Source: Drosophila miranda (taxonomy: Eukaryota > Arthropoda > Insecta > Diptera > Drosophilidae). Taken from it: DNA of 64,000 nt. Made by a program: the position numbers and the translations under genes. The notes beneath the pieces were generated by a model. It ran no database searches, had not been told where the DNA came from, and worked only from the letters and a program-made list of their open reading frames with translations. Location of the stretch: contig NC_046673.1 in NCBI RefSeq assembly GCF_003369915.1, positions 3,766,001 to 3,830,000 of the forward strand, read 5' to 3'. The stretch's first letter is position 1. Every line of letters starts with the position of its first letter. Shown piece after piece: positions 1 through 12,142 of the stretch.

Positions 1-87
1 GGCTACCTCATGCCGCCCCACTACATTGTGGAGTCCGGCGAGGAGGTCTACGACTTCCTGCGCACCATCGCCCAGCAGCTGCAGTGA
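1..87 (+). CDS. 3' end of an unrecognised protein-coding gene
   Basis: The first base opens a reading frame of 28 codons ending in TGA at 85-87. The C-terminus contains GYLMPPHYIVESGEEVYDFL and ends in QQLQ. Codon use is GC-rich at third positions, as in the other real genes here (carboxypeptidase, Fpgs, wapl) and unlike the AT-rich sequence that follows. The rest of the gene lies to the left of the window. I do not recognise the family from this tail. Confidence 0.6.
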   Translation, partial: GYLMPPHYIVESGEEVYDFLRTIAQQLQ

Positions 88-688
88 GCAGCTCCCCGTC
101 TTCCCCCTTACCTGTAGTAATTTATTATCGGTTTTTAATAGAAATCAATCAATATTAATCAAACTCCATCCAAAACTACAATCTTTAGTAGTTAACTCTG
201 AGGCATTGCGACAATTAAATTTATAATGTTTAGAGTAGTATGATCAAGTGTCGATCATGAGCTACGACGAACCCTTTTAGGGATGGGGGGGGCCTAGCAT
301 TATAGAAGTGAGACCAATACTCTGCCATCTATCAAACTGAATGCCACAATAGATCTGAACTAGGTCGTTGGGGCAGACACATCTTGCACGATCCTCGCGG
401 TCGAAAATAAGAGAACAAATTGAGAAAGGGACCCACTGAATTATTTCCACTGACCAATAGCATAAACATAAGGCTTAGTGAAACCTATATATATTGATGT
501 ATGCCTTTCTTCAATAATATGTATTGACTGAAACTGATCCTTGACCATGATATCGAAGTACTTTTTGCGTCCAAACTCTTAAACGCCGATTTCAGCGTGA
601 TTTCAATGCTTAATTTTTGTAAAAATGTTTGTCATTAATGTCTCCTAAAACGATTCTGATATCACCCAAAAACTACTTCAACTATTTT
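88..688. other. 3' flank and intergenic DNA
   Basis: AT-rich sequence after the stop codon of the left-edge gene. It probably holds that gene's 3' UTR. No ORF, RNA gene or clear repeat is visible. Confidence 0.4.
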
Positions 689-1394
689 TATACCCGATAC
701 TCAAAATGAGTATTGGGGCGAACATCTGTGGCATCCACAATTTCGACGATACGAGAAAGCTAAAAACGCAGAATCGTAGAGGATGACTATATCTTCTAGA
801 GTGCAAAATCTGAACCAGATCGTATAATTATTATAGTCAGAATCAAGAAAACAATTTCATTCTTTCTCGCTCTGTCTCTCTCTAACACATAGGTGTCATG
901 GTCGGTTTTGCCAATTGCAAAATATGAGTTCAAGGATCTCAGAACCTATAAGAGCTAGAGCAACCAAATTTGGTATCCACACTCCTGTGATATCGGACCT
1001 TAACCGTTTTATGTCACAATTTCGCCACGTATATCTCAAAATTTCGCCCCACCCCCTTCCGCCCCCACAAAGGACGAAAATCTGTTGCATCCACAATATT
1101 GCAGATTCGAGAAAACTAAAAACGCAGAATCAGAGATAATGACCATATCTATCAGATTGCTGAATCTGGATCAGATCGGATCATTTTTGTAGCCAAAAGG
1201 AACAAATCAATTTGCAGTGGCTACGCAGCGCCCGACGTCACGCTCAGACTGATTTTCTGTCTCTCTCGCACGCACTCTTTGTCGTGTCGTTCAATATTAG
1301 CGGCGTCTGCCGGAGGAGAGCCATACTGACTAAGTATCGGGTATAAATGTAGAGTTGCGGTGTCCGCAGCAACTCACAACGTTCCCCCTCGTTT
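689..1394 (+). mobile_element. DINE-1/mini-me-type Helitron, copy 1 (internally deleted)
   Basis: It begins TATACCCGATACTCAAAATG and ends with the conserved tail reading AACGTTCCCCCTCGTTTT. Inside are the family phrases 'GGACGAAAATCTG', 'ACCAAATTTGGTATCC' and an inverted GTATCGGGTATAA near the end. The same blocks recur at 23394, 33000, 38451, 49314 and 54304. This copy lacks the GTCC-repeat microsatellite. It is non-autonomous and encodes no protein. Confidence 0.85.
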
Positions 1395-2275
1395 TAATTT
1401 AATGGTAAGCATATTCGCTGGGGACACGATGCGCGGGACAAACATTTCTTGGGTTATTGAAAGTACAAAATATACAACATTAGCCAAGAACTGACCACTT
1501 TCCTGAGAAGTTTTAAGATATTTTAAAGTTAAGGAGGAGTGACTTTGTGGGAAATATAAACACATAGTACGTACATATTGAAAATTCCAAAACTTACCAA
1601 AGAAAATTAACTTTGTTGATTTTTAATAGGTTTTCACATCAAGGTAAATGAAAATGAAATTTTTCAGTAAATTTAGAAAATTAATATCGGTACAAAATGG
1701 TATGAATACGAGTTTTACTTTTAATATTTTGGTCTCTGTGGACGTATCCGTGGAAGTACATTTGTATATATTCGTTTAAAAATTAAAAGAAATGTATTAG
1801 ATGCAATACATATCAGAGAGACTGTAGCGGAATAGAGTAGAGCCGTTCTGAATTCATTAGAAATGTATGTATACGCAATCCACTTCTGAGCTTAAAGTGC
1901 AGAGAAATGAGCATCGAAACATTTAATGCCAGACAAAAAGTTCAGAGAAACCGTTGCCTACTTTGGGGCGGATCGTACAAATCAAAGCTTTAGCCATAGA
2001 ACAGTTTCTGCAACTGTGCTAAAACAAGCTCCGACTTGAAGCGTTCTCGATGGGCCGCTGGACAGTCCCGGTACTGCCGTGGAGCATGGAAAGCTGTGTC
2101 GGAGTCGGAGCCAGAGGGCGACCCCGGGTCACAGGCCATGGTTTATGGCTCGGGGTCTGATTAGGATTTCGCAATCGCGCATATTGAGGCCCCCATTAAC
2201 GGTTGGCGTTATGTAAACGAGCCAAATGGCGAACAAGAATGTTCATCAAACACACCAATAGAAAGCTATCAAAGA
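1395..2275. other. Intergenic DNA, nothing recognised
   Basis: Sequence of mixed composition between the DINE-1 copy and a promoter-like GAGA/TATA cluster. No supported gene was found on either strand. Confidence 0.3.
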
Positions 2276-2345
2276 GCGCGAGAGAGAGAGAGACAGAGCT
2301 ACAGAGGAGAAACTTTCACTTTCAATCGCGTTATAAAAACCTGTA
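2276..2345 (+). promoter_or_regulatory. Promoter-like GAGA tract plus TATA box
   Basis: A GAGA repeat at 2276-2293, a typical GAGA-factor (Trl) binding context, lies about 40 bp upstream of TATAAAAA at 2332-2339. The spacing is what Drosophila core promoters show. No convincing coding exon follows within 2 kb, so the transcript it would serve is unknown. It could be a chance match in low-complexity DNA. Confidence 0.3.
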
Positions 2346-4530
2346 AGCTCAACTTTATTTGGTTTTTCTTGTTGTTTCGGTTTTTGTTTTCATCATTTTG
2401 CTGCATATTTGATTTTGTATATTTATGCATGCATATAGAAATTATGGGGAGCTGAGCGGCAGCGGGAGCGAAAGGCCCCGCGGGCGAGCGAGCGGCTTCA
2501 AAGCTCCGAAGACCCGCGAAGAAAGTGATTTACACGCGAAACCAGAAACATGGCCCGAGAAGAAGAAGCAGTGGAAGAGGCGTACGGCCATAGCCATGGC
2601 AATAGCTATTAGCTAAGAATACATAGTACATACATGTGTCATTCATAGCGTTTACACACTGTACCGACATTCAGAGAAGAACTGGAGAAGTAGAAGAAAG
2701 TCCGAGTCACAAAAGAATGTGTGTCATATGGGGTGCAGACTGTATCTGGCAATCAACGATCCAAACCAAGGCACAAAAGAAGTGGTGCACCGAAAAAAAT
2801 CTTCCATTGTGGCGCCCATTCTCAAAAAAGGGTTAAAAGTGAAAATCTGACCAACAAAAAATTAAAAATAAAATAAAAAAACAATAAATAACGACAGTGC
2901 CCCCAGGCTAAAGACTCAAGTGGGGGAGTAGTAGAGGGGGGGGACTGGGAGGTGGTGTTGGTGTTGGTGTTGGTGGTCATGGAGAAGGTGCCCCAGCCTG
3001 ATCATCATCATCCACATCAAAGGCGAAAGAAAGTAAAATCTCGCCAAGTGGGTCAAAAATTGCCCCGTCATACAGCACACACACACACATGCACTGATAC
3101 AGTAGGTTTGTGCGTGTGTGTGTGTGTGACAATTGAGCAGCGCTGCCTTCCACACAACAACAGCAAGACAGAACGTGACAGTCCAGAGCCGCCTCGACAA
3201 TGAGATACCCGGCACTTAGTCGGAGACCATCAGGCTCTTAAAAAGGGTACATCTTAAGACCTAAAGATGGTACAGAGCTGTTAGAGTTAATCGAATCTGA
3301 GACCAAGGGCATTGGCCATTACTTTTGTATTTTTACTCCCCCAGTCCGGATATACTAAAATCGAAGACCTGATCCTATAAATGTGGGTTGAGAAACAGTT
3401 GTTATGGGGTCATCGGAAGGTTGGGGCGAAAAATTTTCCCATTTGCAGGGACTTAGCATACCCTTGTGTTCATCCGAGTACCGCGTATAAAAACTGCGAT
3501 GCGTTCAGCGATTCTCAGAGGTAAATAAATTAAATCAAATTTACAGCAGCACACTCAACGTTTGGCTGTGTACGTCTTTACGCTTGTAATGTTTGTAAAC
3601 GCAAACCGAAAAGTCAGCTCAATCGCACATCGTGAAGGAGTGAGAGAGAGAGAGGGAAGAATGGGAAGTTCCTTAATCCCGCGGAGAAACCTTTGAGAAG
3701 AGCGATAAGCGTCACACAGCATTCTGACCTCATGCATTCTTTAGTGAATGGGCAATCATTAGCCACTCGTCAAACATCAACACATATGGGGAGGCGAGCC
3801 TGGAGGTAAATTTCCCCGAATCAGAGATTAATGACTGGATTTTTCCTCTGAATCACATCGATCCGGGAAGGTCTTGGCAATTCATCGGCAAGTTGGCAGC
3901 TCCGCATCGATGCATTTTTTCTTTATGTGTGCGGAAGACGGCACCAAATGTCAATGTCGCCCGCCGGCTGTTAATGCACTTCACCCTTCAGTCTGGCAGA
4001 GATGTACTGCAGCGTGGGCGTGGGCACTCTGCACTCTGACTCGGGCTTGGATTCTCTCTCTCTCTCTCTCTCTCTCTTCCCATACACAGACACAGCGTAG
4101 CCACCACATTCCACTATCCCACCATGCAGGCCAGACAGAGATAGATGTTCATTTTATGCGTAAGTGTGTGACTCTCTCGCTGCCGCTGTTGACGCTGGCG
4201 CTGACGACGCCGGCGCTTCTGCGCTCACCTGCCTGTAAAGCGCAGCCGCTGCTGCTAGTGCTGCTGCTGCTGCTGGTGCTGCTGCTGCTGCGACTGTCGT
4301 CCCATTCAGTACGCGACGATCGCTCCAAGATCGGTTGTCGTTCAGCGCAATTTTTACAACAGATTTGCTTGTTTTGCTTGCTTGTGTGTGTGTGTTTCGG
4401 TTTTTCGCTGCTGTAGTAATTCTCGGTTTTGGCGTTTTTTGTTTTTTTTTTTTTGTTTTTTGTATTTTTTTGTTTTTTGTTTTTTTTCGTTGTTTTGTTT
4501 TCCCCCCGCACTGATCTCTGGCAGAGCGCC
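2346..4530. repeat. Intergenic/intronic stretch with several microsatellites
   Basis: Simple repeats visible here are GGTGTT units near 2952-2980, CA and GT runs near 3078-3128, a CT run at about 4053-4077, CTG/TGC triplets at 4243-4292, and a T-rich tract with interspersed G at 4430-4500. Open frames across these tracts are low-complexity artefacts. No gene is supported. Confidence 0.5.
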
Positions 4531-4532
4531 AA

Positions 4533-4775
4533 TATAAAAATTGAAGCGCATACAAACGCAGCATTTAGTCTGGTGTCAGCCTGTCATCCCGTTACACAGC
4601 GCTCTCTTCAACACGCAAGCGCACGCACGGCAGCACGCACAAAAGTAGGCACGCACGCACGCAGGCACGTACGTACGCACGCAAAGCACACTCTCTTTCG
4701 CTCTCTCCCAGAGTCCAGCCGGCAAAAGCAACAGCACCGAAAGTGCATATCCCCCCTGGAAGAGCAACAACAAAT
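4533..4775 (+). promoter_or_regulatory. Putative TATA promoter and 5' UTR exon
   Basis: TATAAAAA at 4533-4540 is followed about 30 bp later by a plausible initiator (TTAGTC, 4565-4570). A leader rich in CGCACGCA repeats follows, then a possible splice donor GTAAGC at 4776. A matching acceptor (CCCAG near 6495) lies just upstream of the carboxypeptidase ATG. This could therefore be that gene's promoter with a 5' UTR intron of about 1.7 kb. The link is inferred from position only. Confidence 0.35.
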
Positions 4776-4892
4776 AGTAAGCTACAAATCAAATGAAATT
4801 CGCTCGTGCGTGGGGGCGGCAGGTAGGCGGCAGGGATCGGTGGCAGATAGGAAGTGTGATCGGATGAGGAAGCGAATTTGTATGTAACGGGA

Positions 4893-5200
4893 ATGGGGGT
4901 GGGAGTGGCAGTGGCAGTGGCAGTAGCAGTGGGAGTGGGAAGGGATCCGACAGCCAAAACAGGTTTACCTCCCGAAACGAGTTTCAATTTTTCGGTTTTT
5001 CCTTTTGTTGGCCGCTCGAGGAAAGTGCAGGACCAGGTCAAGCGTTTTGGCTCTGGCACAGTGTCTGGGACTGGGGCAGCATAAAGCGGTCTCTGTGTGG
5101 TAGAACGAAGGTCGAGGCAATTACAACCTCATCCGAAACCTCGTCCGACGCCGTCGCCGAAACCTACTCCGAAACTGAGTCCGAAGCCGACTAGTGTGCT
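4893..5200. repeat. Short degenerate tandem repeats
   Basis: A GGCAGT/GGGAGT hexamer array runs from about 4893 to 4940. A CCGAAACC/CCGACGCC array at about 5127-5195 would read as P-K-P-T repeats. Both look like simple-sequence expansion. No gene is called from them. Confidence 0.5.
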
Positions 5201-5990
5201 AAGTTGGTCCGAGAGAACCTGTTCTCGGAGACCCCGTGCTCCGAAGTGCCACTTTCTGCATGGCAATAAAAAAAGGAAAATAAACACAGATAAACAAATA
5301 CGCATCTATAAAAAACAAACTAAAAAAACCATATACGGGACAGGGAAATTAGCACAATTACGTGAAAAAAAGGTTCGGAGATCGGCTGCTGATAGTTTTC
5401 CATTCCTGGATCTAGATCAGGGTCGAGCTCACTGGCTGTATGCTCCCCGACTGATGCGCCATTCCATTCGCCCAACCAATAGCGTGTGGAGCGGGCTGTT
5501 GTGCATTCAAATCACATTCAAAGAGGAACAGAACCATTCCGAACACGAATCCCCAATCACCAATCCCAAGTCGAAGCCCAGGCCACAGCGGAACCCAACA
5601 ATCGAACGTCAGTGGAATCCATAAAAGCTAAATGCAAATTTCGGCAATGAACTTGGGCAAACATCCGACATTGGGAACATTGCGGGGACTGTGACCGTGT
5701 CTGGCAGATCTTCAAGCTCCAGCAATTCTCAGGGCAACTTTTCGTAATTGTAAAATCGAAAATGGGCCACAAAATGATCCACTATCTATAATTACTTGAA
5801 ACAAGCACGACTGAAAAACAGTTAGACCCAAATACAACACAGTATACATACATACAAATGTACCATACAGACATTTGTACATATATGTACGATAGCTGAT
5901 GTCGTTGACAATGGAACGGAAATATATTTTGTTTTTGTGCGACAATTAGACGACCTTTACACACTCAATTTAAGCGCAAAGAGACAGTGC
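5201..5990. other. Intergenic/intronic DNA
   Basis: No supported exon, RNA or mobile element. It is AT-rich with a few short open frames that lack start context or known motifs. Confidence 0.3.
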
Positions 5991-6170
5991 CTTTTTTTAT
6001 TTTTTTTATACATACATAAGTAATTTCTGCAGTTGGTTCCAAAGCCCTCATTCGGACGGGGGTTCGATTGGTTCCATTCAAATTTCGATTATCGCAAGTT
6101 TCACTTCTTAATTCAAATTTTCCCCTGCACAGGCCAAGTTCTAATCAAAACAGTCATACTCTTGGGTGTT

Positions 6171-6379
6171 TCAACGCGAACAAGAATTTCCAGCGCTGGC
6201 AGAACCATTCGCAAATAGTTTCTCGTTTAGCTTAAAGAAAGATTGGTTCGAATAATCACCATTTCGGATAAAATAGAAGCGGTTGTAAGAGTGTACTCTT
6301 AAATATAAGGCACCATCCTGCCTTTGAGCATCGCTTTCCTTGGGTTGCACTGGAAGCAATTTCAATCGAATGGGCACCA
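6171..6379 (-). CDS. Possible terminal exon of the minus-strand gene at 8576-9382
   Basis: On the minus strand a good acceptor (CTGCCTACAG) ends at 6380. It is followed by an open frame of about 69 codons to TGA at 6171-6173, and an AATAAA poly(A) signal lies near 6000 on the same strand. The frame would need one base from the preceding exon, whereas the 8576 exon ends in phase 0. Either another exon lies between, or the exon is read in the other phase and terminates after a few codons. No family is recognised. This is an inference from splice and poly(A) signals alone. Confidence 0.25.
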
Positions 6380-6521
6380 CTGTAGGCAGAATCAGCTAAA
6401 AGGAAACGCAATTACTTAGGACAGGCTTCTCATCGCATCACCTACCCAGTCCCAGACAGAGAGTTGAACTGATAACACTCTGTTTGTTTTCCCAGCTCTT
6501 ACGACTGATAGGGACGCTGCC

Positions 6522-8030
6522 ATGACGCTGCCACGCCCCGCGCCAGCCCCACTACTGCTGCTGCTGCAGCTGATAGCAACAGCAGCCATAACATCAGCCC
6601 TGGCAAGTGGCCAGATTATGAACAATACGCAAGCGATGGCGATGGCGCTGGACGTGAATGAAATACCCCAGAGGTATGACGAGGCGCAGCTGTGGAGGAT
6701 ATACAACATATCGGAGGCGATGCAGCGCCAAGTGCCCGTGGGACAGGTGCTCGAGCAGAAGTTCGGGGGCAACATCTGGAAGGAGAACTCAAAGTTTTTG
6801 GACATATCCATAGGCAAGGAGCAGCTGAAGGCGGCGCGTTCCTTCCTCGATGCTCAGCGCCTGGATGCACAAGTGCTGTCCGAGAATGTCCAGGCACTGA
6901 TCGACGAGGAGCATCTGGATGGGATCAATGCCACCGCCCCGGAACAAGGCCAGAGATCAAGTAAGTTCAAGTGAAGAGGTGGAGAGGTGGAGAGAGAGGA
7001 ACGAGATGTTTTATTCGAATCCTCAACCCGCAGAGAAGGCCGCGAGGAGCAGCATGCACTGGAAGGACTACCACGATCTGGAGACCATCTATGCCTTCAT
7101 GAGGGAGATCCGCAGCAAGTTCCCTAACATTGTCCGTCTTTATACGATCGGCCAGACGGCTGAGGGTCGCGACCTGAAGGTCCTAAGGTAGGTGCATCCT
7201 CCGTTTAGGGGTTCGCCGCTTTCTCCAACAATATGCCTACAAGTATGCTTCACTTTCTGTGCTTCAGAATCTCAGAGAATCCACGCGAGTACAAGAAGAT
7301 CTGGATAGACGGCGGCATCCACGCCCGCGAGTGGATCAGCCCGGCGACGGTGACATTCATCCTGTACCAGCTTATGTCCAACTGGGAGAACCAGCCGGCT
7401 CACATTCGTGGCCTCACATGGTACATCATGCCCGTGATGAATCCCGATGGCTACGAGTACTCGCGCACCACCAACCGCCTGTGGCGCAAGAATCGGTCGC
7501 CCTCACGACGCTCCAACTGCTTGGGCGTCGACCTCAATCGCAACTTTGACATTGGATGGGCAGGCTACGGCTCTTCGACGAATCCCTGCAGCGACACGTA
7601 CCGCGGCTCGAGCCCCGCCTCGGAGGCGGAGACGAAGGTCGTGGCCGAGTTCCTGGCCAAGCGCAAGTACAACCTGGAGGCGTATCTAACCTACCACAGC
7701 TACGGACAGATGATCGTCTATCCATGGGCGTACAAGGCCGTCAAGGTGAAGGATGCCAGCGTGCTGCAGCGGGTCGGCAATACGGCCGTCCAGCGTATTT
7801 CCCAGAAAACCGGTAGCACATATCAATCAGCGGTCACCCACGAGGTGCTGGGCATTGCCGGCGGCGGCTCCGATGATTGGAGTCGGGCGGCCCTCGGTGT
7901 CAAGTACGTGTACACCGTGGAGTTGCGCGATCGCGGCACCTACGGCTTCGTGCTGCCCCCCAAGTTCATCAAGGACACGGCCCTCGAGGGCTGGACCGTG
8001 GCCGAGACGGTGGCCCAGGCCATCGGATAA
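6522..8030 (+). CDS. Secreted zinc carboxypeptidase (M14, B-type specificity)
   Basis: Three exons, 6522-6960, 7034-7187 and 7268-8030, join in frame across GTAAGT/CAG and GTAGGT/CAG introns to give 451 residues. A hydrophobic signal peptide (residues 1 to about 28) is followed by an M14 activation peptide and a catalytic domain from about residue 170. Zinc ligands are visible as H216 and E219 in GGIHAREW and H341 in TYHSYGQ; the catalytic Glu is E416 in VELRD. PVMNPDGYEYS and DLNRNFD are family motifs. The position corresponding to 255 of pancreatic enzymes is Asp400 (GGSDDW). This predicts cleavage of C-terminal Lys/Arg, as in carboxypeptidase B. The length is normal for a digestive or secreted procarboxypeptidase. 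The start is chosen because it begins the signal peptide. The gene is intact, and probably nested in an intron of the opposite-strand gene. The family is certain; the orthologue is not named. Confidence 0.93.
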
Positions 8031-8575
8031 TCTCTGCGCCTCTTGTCCTTTCCCGGAATGGGTGTCTGTCTGAATGGGTGTGAATTGTGTCCAGTGATTG
8101 ATGATTAATTATTTATGTTTGTGTGAGTGTGAGTGTGTACCTGTGTGCGTGCGTGTCCTTCATCCTGTGTGGCAGGAAATAAAAAAATCAAAGCTATTTA
8201 TTCATAGAAAACGGAACAGAACTAATTCCACGATTCGTTCATTGTTGGTTCCCTATCAATCGATCACTTATCAAGCCCGAGGGCTTGTAGCTTCACCCGA
8301 TATGAGAACCCACTGGAAATGGGACTTATACGGCAGGAATTCTGTCAGAAGGAGCTGCTCAGATAGATAGCAGATAGAAGATCAGATAGAAGTCTCAGGA
8401 AACCTACCCGCGAAGAGCATACCAACGGCTGAAGCCACTTCTAACTAGTAAGATGTACCCAAAACAGAATCCCCATGAAGAAAGGAGAGATAGGAACTCC
8501 CGAAATGAGCGGAAATTTCCAACAAACCTTCCCAGAACCCGAAAATATACATACAAAACTTAGATATCCACTTAC

Positions 8576-9382
8576 CGTGTCCTCATCATCGTCGGTGTTG
8601 TCCAGCTGTGACTGAAGCTGAGCGAGCGCCGCAGTGGTGTTGTGCATGTCCTTGGGCGTGGACTCTTCCGAGATGACCGACTCCGAAGGCAGATTGTCAA
8701 CGAAGGCGGCAAATCCTTCGCCTCCGCACTGGCTGTCCAAGGTGCCGTTCAGCTCGTGGGGCGTCTGGGCCGGCGTTGAGGATGCTGATGACTTTGATTT
8801 GGGCCTGGAATGGCTGCTTACAGGCAGAGCCCTAACAGGTCCGCCCGGCTTGGGAGGAGAATGCTCAATGCGGTGCGTAAAGCGAGTGTTCAGCCGGATG
8901 CTGCTGTGCGGTGAAGACTGTGGCGAGGACGAGGGTGTATGGCTTGGGGTTTGGTTCTGGGACTTTGCCCTGTCCTTCCCCTGGCCCGCATCGCCATTGC
9001 ACTCGCTGTCGCCACCTCCGCCATCGTCGGCAGCGCCACTCACGTGAGCATTCAGCCTGCTTCGAACCGTATCCGTGGAGAGGCCGCCCAGGCGCAGTTG
9101 CTGCTGGATGAGGCGCTCCGCCTCCTGCAGGAGCTCGTCCACAGAGCGGGTGTCGGTGTTGTCGGAGAGACGGCTCACTTCCTGAAAGATGCTCTCCGGG
9201 TCGGCGTCAACACCGCAGTCCTGCTCTTTGGCCAGGAAATCGATGATCGAGCTGCTGCTATTGAATTCCAGGTCCTCGTCCAGGCCTCCGGCCGCCACCG
9301 CAGTGCCCACGCTCATGCCCATGGCCATGCCGACGCAACGGACTGCTGTTTGCCGCTTCTGTGGGCTGAGCACTTTGGACAT
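8576..9382 (-). CDS. First coding exon of an unrecognised acidic, Ser-rich protein
   Basis: ATG at 9382-9380 (MSKVLSPQKRQT) opens 269 codons that run in phase 0 to a clean donor (ACG|GTAAGTGG) at 8576/8575. The N-terminal part contains a short amphipathic helix (DELLQEAERLIQQQLR, about residues 90-105) preceded by acidic, Ser-rich sequence. Next comes a long disordered Ser/Pro/Thr segment with SPQSSPHSS-type runs, and the exon ends in NTDDDEDT. An open frame extends upstream of this ATG to about 9589, but its sequence looks like 5' UTR. DRE-like sites lie about 600 bp upstream. The next exon is not certain; the nearest candidate is at 6171-6379. That would place the whole carboxypeptidase gene inside an intron. 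I do not recognise the family. Confidence 0.7.
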
Positions 9383-9967
9383 GGCCCAGCAGAAGTCAGT
9401 CGTCGCTGGATGCAGCCTTGGGTCCAAAAGAGGCAAAGGTACAGGGAGTGCTCTCTGCCTCTGCTCTGTCCTATGTCTCGCCCACTTCCTCTGACCTCTC
9501 GTTATATCTAGGAGCAGCAGTAGTGGGTTGGTGGGTAAAAGGAGGGAGGAAGGAGCTGACGACAAGCCTCCGGCGTATGTCACGCCCACTTCCTCTTTCC
9601 TGTTCTTTTATCCTTTAAACGTTTGTCTCGCTCCTGAAGCGCGTGTGTGTGCGTGCTTCTGTTAGTGTTCGTGGTAGTGTTTGTGTTCGTGTGCGTTCGC
9701 GTGTGCGTGTGTTGGGTTCACTACTCAACTCTGTGTCTGCTTTCCTCTAATTTGTATCCTTCCAGAGTTTTTTATGTGGAATAAATGTGTGTACAACGAA
9801 TTTAGCACTCTGTGTGGCACCGAACGAGATTAACCGGACGCGAGCACCGATCGAAAATAAATTGCATGGCCGTCTCTGTGCCTGTGTTTCTCAAAACATT
9901 TTTTCCGCCTTGTTTGTACAATAAACACCCAATATAGCTACAGAGCCAGCGATAGTACCAGCAATAG

Positions 9968-10018
9968 TATCGATTATAGCAATCGTCGGCTACTATCGAT
10001 GTTTTTCCACTTATCGAT
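9968..10018 (-). promoter_or_regulatory. Cluster of three DRE-like TATCGAT sites
   Basis: TATCGAT occurs at 9968-9974, 9994-10000 and 10012-10018, about 600 bp upstream of the minus-strand ATG at 9382. TATCGATA is the DREF-binding element of Drosophila housekeeping promoters. Three near-matches in 50 bp suggest a broad housekeeping promoter for the 8576-9382 gene. No TATA box is evident on that strand. Confidence 0.55.
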
Positions 10019-10949
10019 GTAGCTCGTGCTTGATTACACTAGTCAACAAGATTTAACTTTTTTTCCCCCTATAAACCAAACCAACTTTTATCATAGATTT
10101 GAAGTCTATAAAATGTTTAATTATTATTTTTTTTCTTTTTTTTAAGTATTAATTCTAGTTTGTTGTTTAGTGTTTTTTCCCAAAATAGTGCTTTGTTTTT
10201 TCAGAATGTGTTTTGTTTTTTTTTTTAGTTTTCCGCCACAAAAAAAATTACGGGCACCTTGGATGTTGGAAATAAAAAACTATGCTGGGGGGAGCGTACG
10301 CAGAACGCGTCGCATGCGACATTCTCGGTGACACTGACATGTCTATATACTGTATGGTTATAGCCTTGTTCTACTACACTTCAATTAAAGATTGCGTGAG
10401 TAATAAAATCTTATGAAAAAAGCATGCAGTGAGAGTGAGGGCTTAATGTGTATGCTCTAGTATGGAATACTATCATTGTCAGTAAAATATACCTATACAT
10501 AGTTACAGGGATTCTATGCAGTAAAAAAAGTGTATTCTAAATTTGAATTCGATATGAGTTATCGAATCTTGTGTAATGCAACCATGTTTGTAACAGCTGA
10601 TCTCTGCTTCTAGTGAAAATTATGCCGAAACGAATTTCAGATTAAATGGTCATCAATTGTGAACTTGTCAATCCGAAGGTGGCATTTTCTAATCCATAGT
10701 GCACAACGAGCGACACCCATCAGCGGTTCAACTCAATGGCCTTGATTGTACGCAGGTACGTAGCCAAACAAATTTGTGATTAGCAAAAGTCTCTGGAACA
10801 TGTAGCACCGGTCCCATCGTATTTCTTCTACAAATGGGCCAAGAAGACGGCTATTCAAACCCAGAACCTGTCAACAAAGGAACATTCATGCAAGCCCATG
10901 TAAATGGGGGACTCTGACAAAGGCTAACAACCATCTAACGCTCGTTAAT
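10019..10949. other. Intergenic DNA left of the inverted repeat
   Basis: AT-rich with poly-T tracts near 10127-10145 and 10213-10225. No gene was recognised. Confidence 0.3.
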
Positions 10950-12142
10950 TCACCCTGCAGCTAAGTCGAGATGCCTTATTCCATGAAGAAGTGGAACCCC
11001 GCCGACTATGCCAATAGCGCTTACTACCGTACACTTACGAAAGTGTAACCCAGCAGCCACAGCCAGGTAAGAGAGCAGTCCGAACGAAGGACGGCCAAGG
11101 CGCAGTTCAGCACAAGACAGCTTGGGAGCTTCCAGCTCCCACACCCATATGTTAATGTCGGCTTCCCTAAGAATTTGTCTAAATGGACATAGCCGTCAAA
11201 GGCCAAGTCGACCACACAGTGGAAGGATAAGATACAGCAGGACTGCAGCGTGGAAACATTTAAAATATCTTACGCCCACATCGTATGTAGGCGTTACATC
11301 GGCACACCAAAACTTTTTGGGATTCTTTAAGTAACACAGTAGCCCGCTTCATTTCAGTCAGTAGGTTGTGCCTTGGTTTTTAGTTCTGCTTTACACATTT
11401 AGCAGGTGCAGCAATGTGTGGAACGCAACTTCGTCTAGGTGCTACGATCGGCATATCCTTCGAATTCAATTAAGAAAATGTTCAGCGTCTGCAAGTGGTA
11501 TGTAGTTGAAGTGTTCATTTACCTTGTACAAAAAAAGATGGTCATTACTCAGAACTCTGCAGGTCCATTCCATTTTAAATGGAAATTCTCAGCCAGCGTT
11601 TGCTCTTGCTGCTGCTCGTAGAAGATAATGGAATCCCCACCTATGGATATGTGACTATTTATGAATAAAGTATCAACCTCGATCTATGAAGATCGATGGG
11701 ACCACTGCCCCCAATGGTACGCCAGCAACGATTCTTCTGATACTTCGGACCCGCAGCCACCGCCTCGACTAATAAGAACAATTTGCAAAGGCCGAGCCGG
11801 TGTACACAACGGTGACGACTGATGTTCTGGCCATAATCGTATGGGACCATGTGACAAGTAAGCAAAAAAAGCAATTCGAACTAAAGTAAGTAAAATATAA
11901 AAATAAATAAAATTGCGAGCACGCTGATTATGTTATTTATTGTTCTATTAATCTGTTAATTTGGATTTCTAAAATTGATTTGTAATTCTGTTAATCTAGA
12001 TCGATGTCAATCAATTACATTTGTGGATGATCAATGACCTTATGGGCGATTGAGTTTCGGTGTTAAAGACCCCTTTCGAAGCAATTTCGATTTCATCTTG
12101 GATTGGATTTAGTTTTCTAACTTTCCTTGAAGAAATCTAATA

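Noticed and set aside
3874-4416. 180-codon ORF with Ser/Leu-rich runs
   Set aside because: The frame spans CT and CTG microsatellites and is open on several frames at once; simple sequence explains it.
4149-4564. Overlapping Lys-rich minus-strand ORFs
   Set aside because: Produced by the T/G-rich tract and CTG repeat read backwards; no domain or conservation signal.
5097-5624. 175-codon Pro/Lys-rich ORF
   Set aside because: Its distinctive part is a CCGAAACC tandem array; the remainder has no family features and no splice or promoter support.
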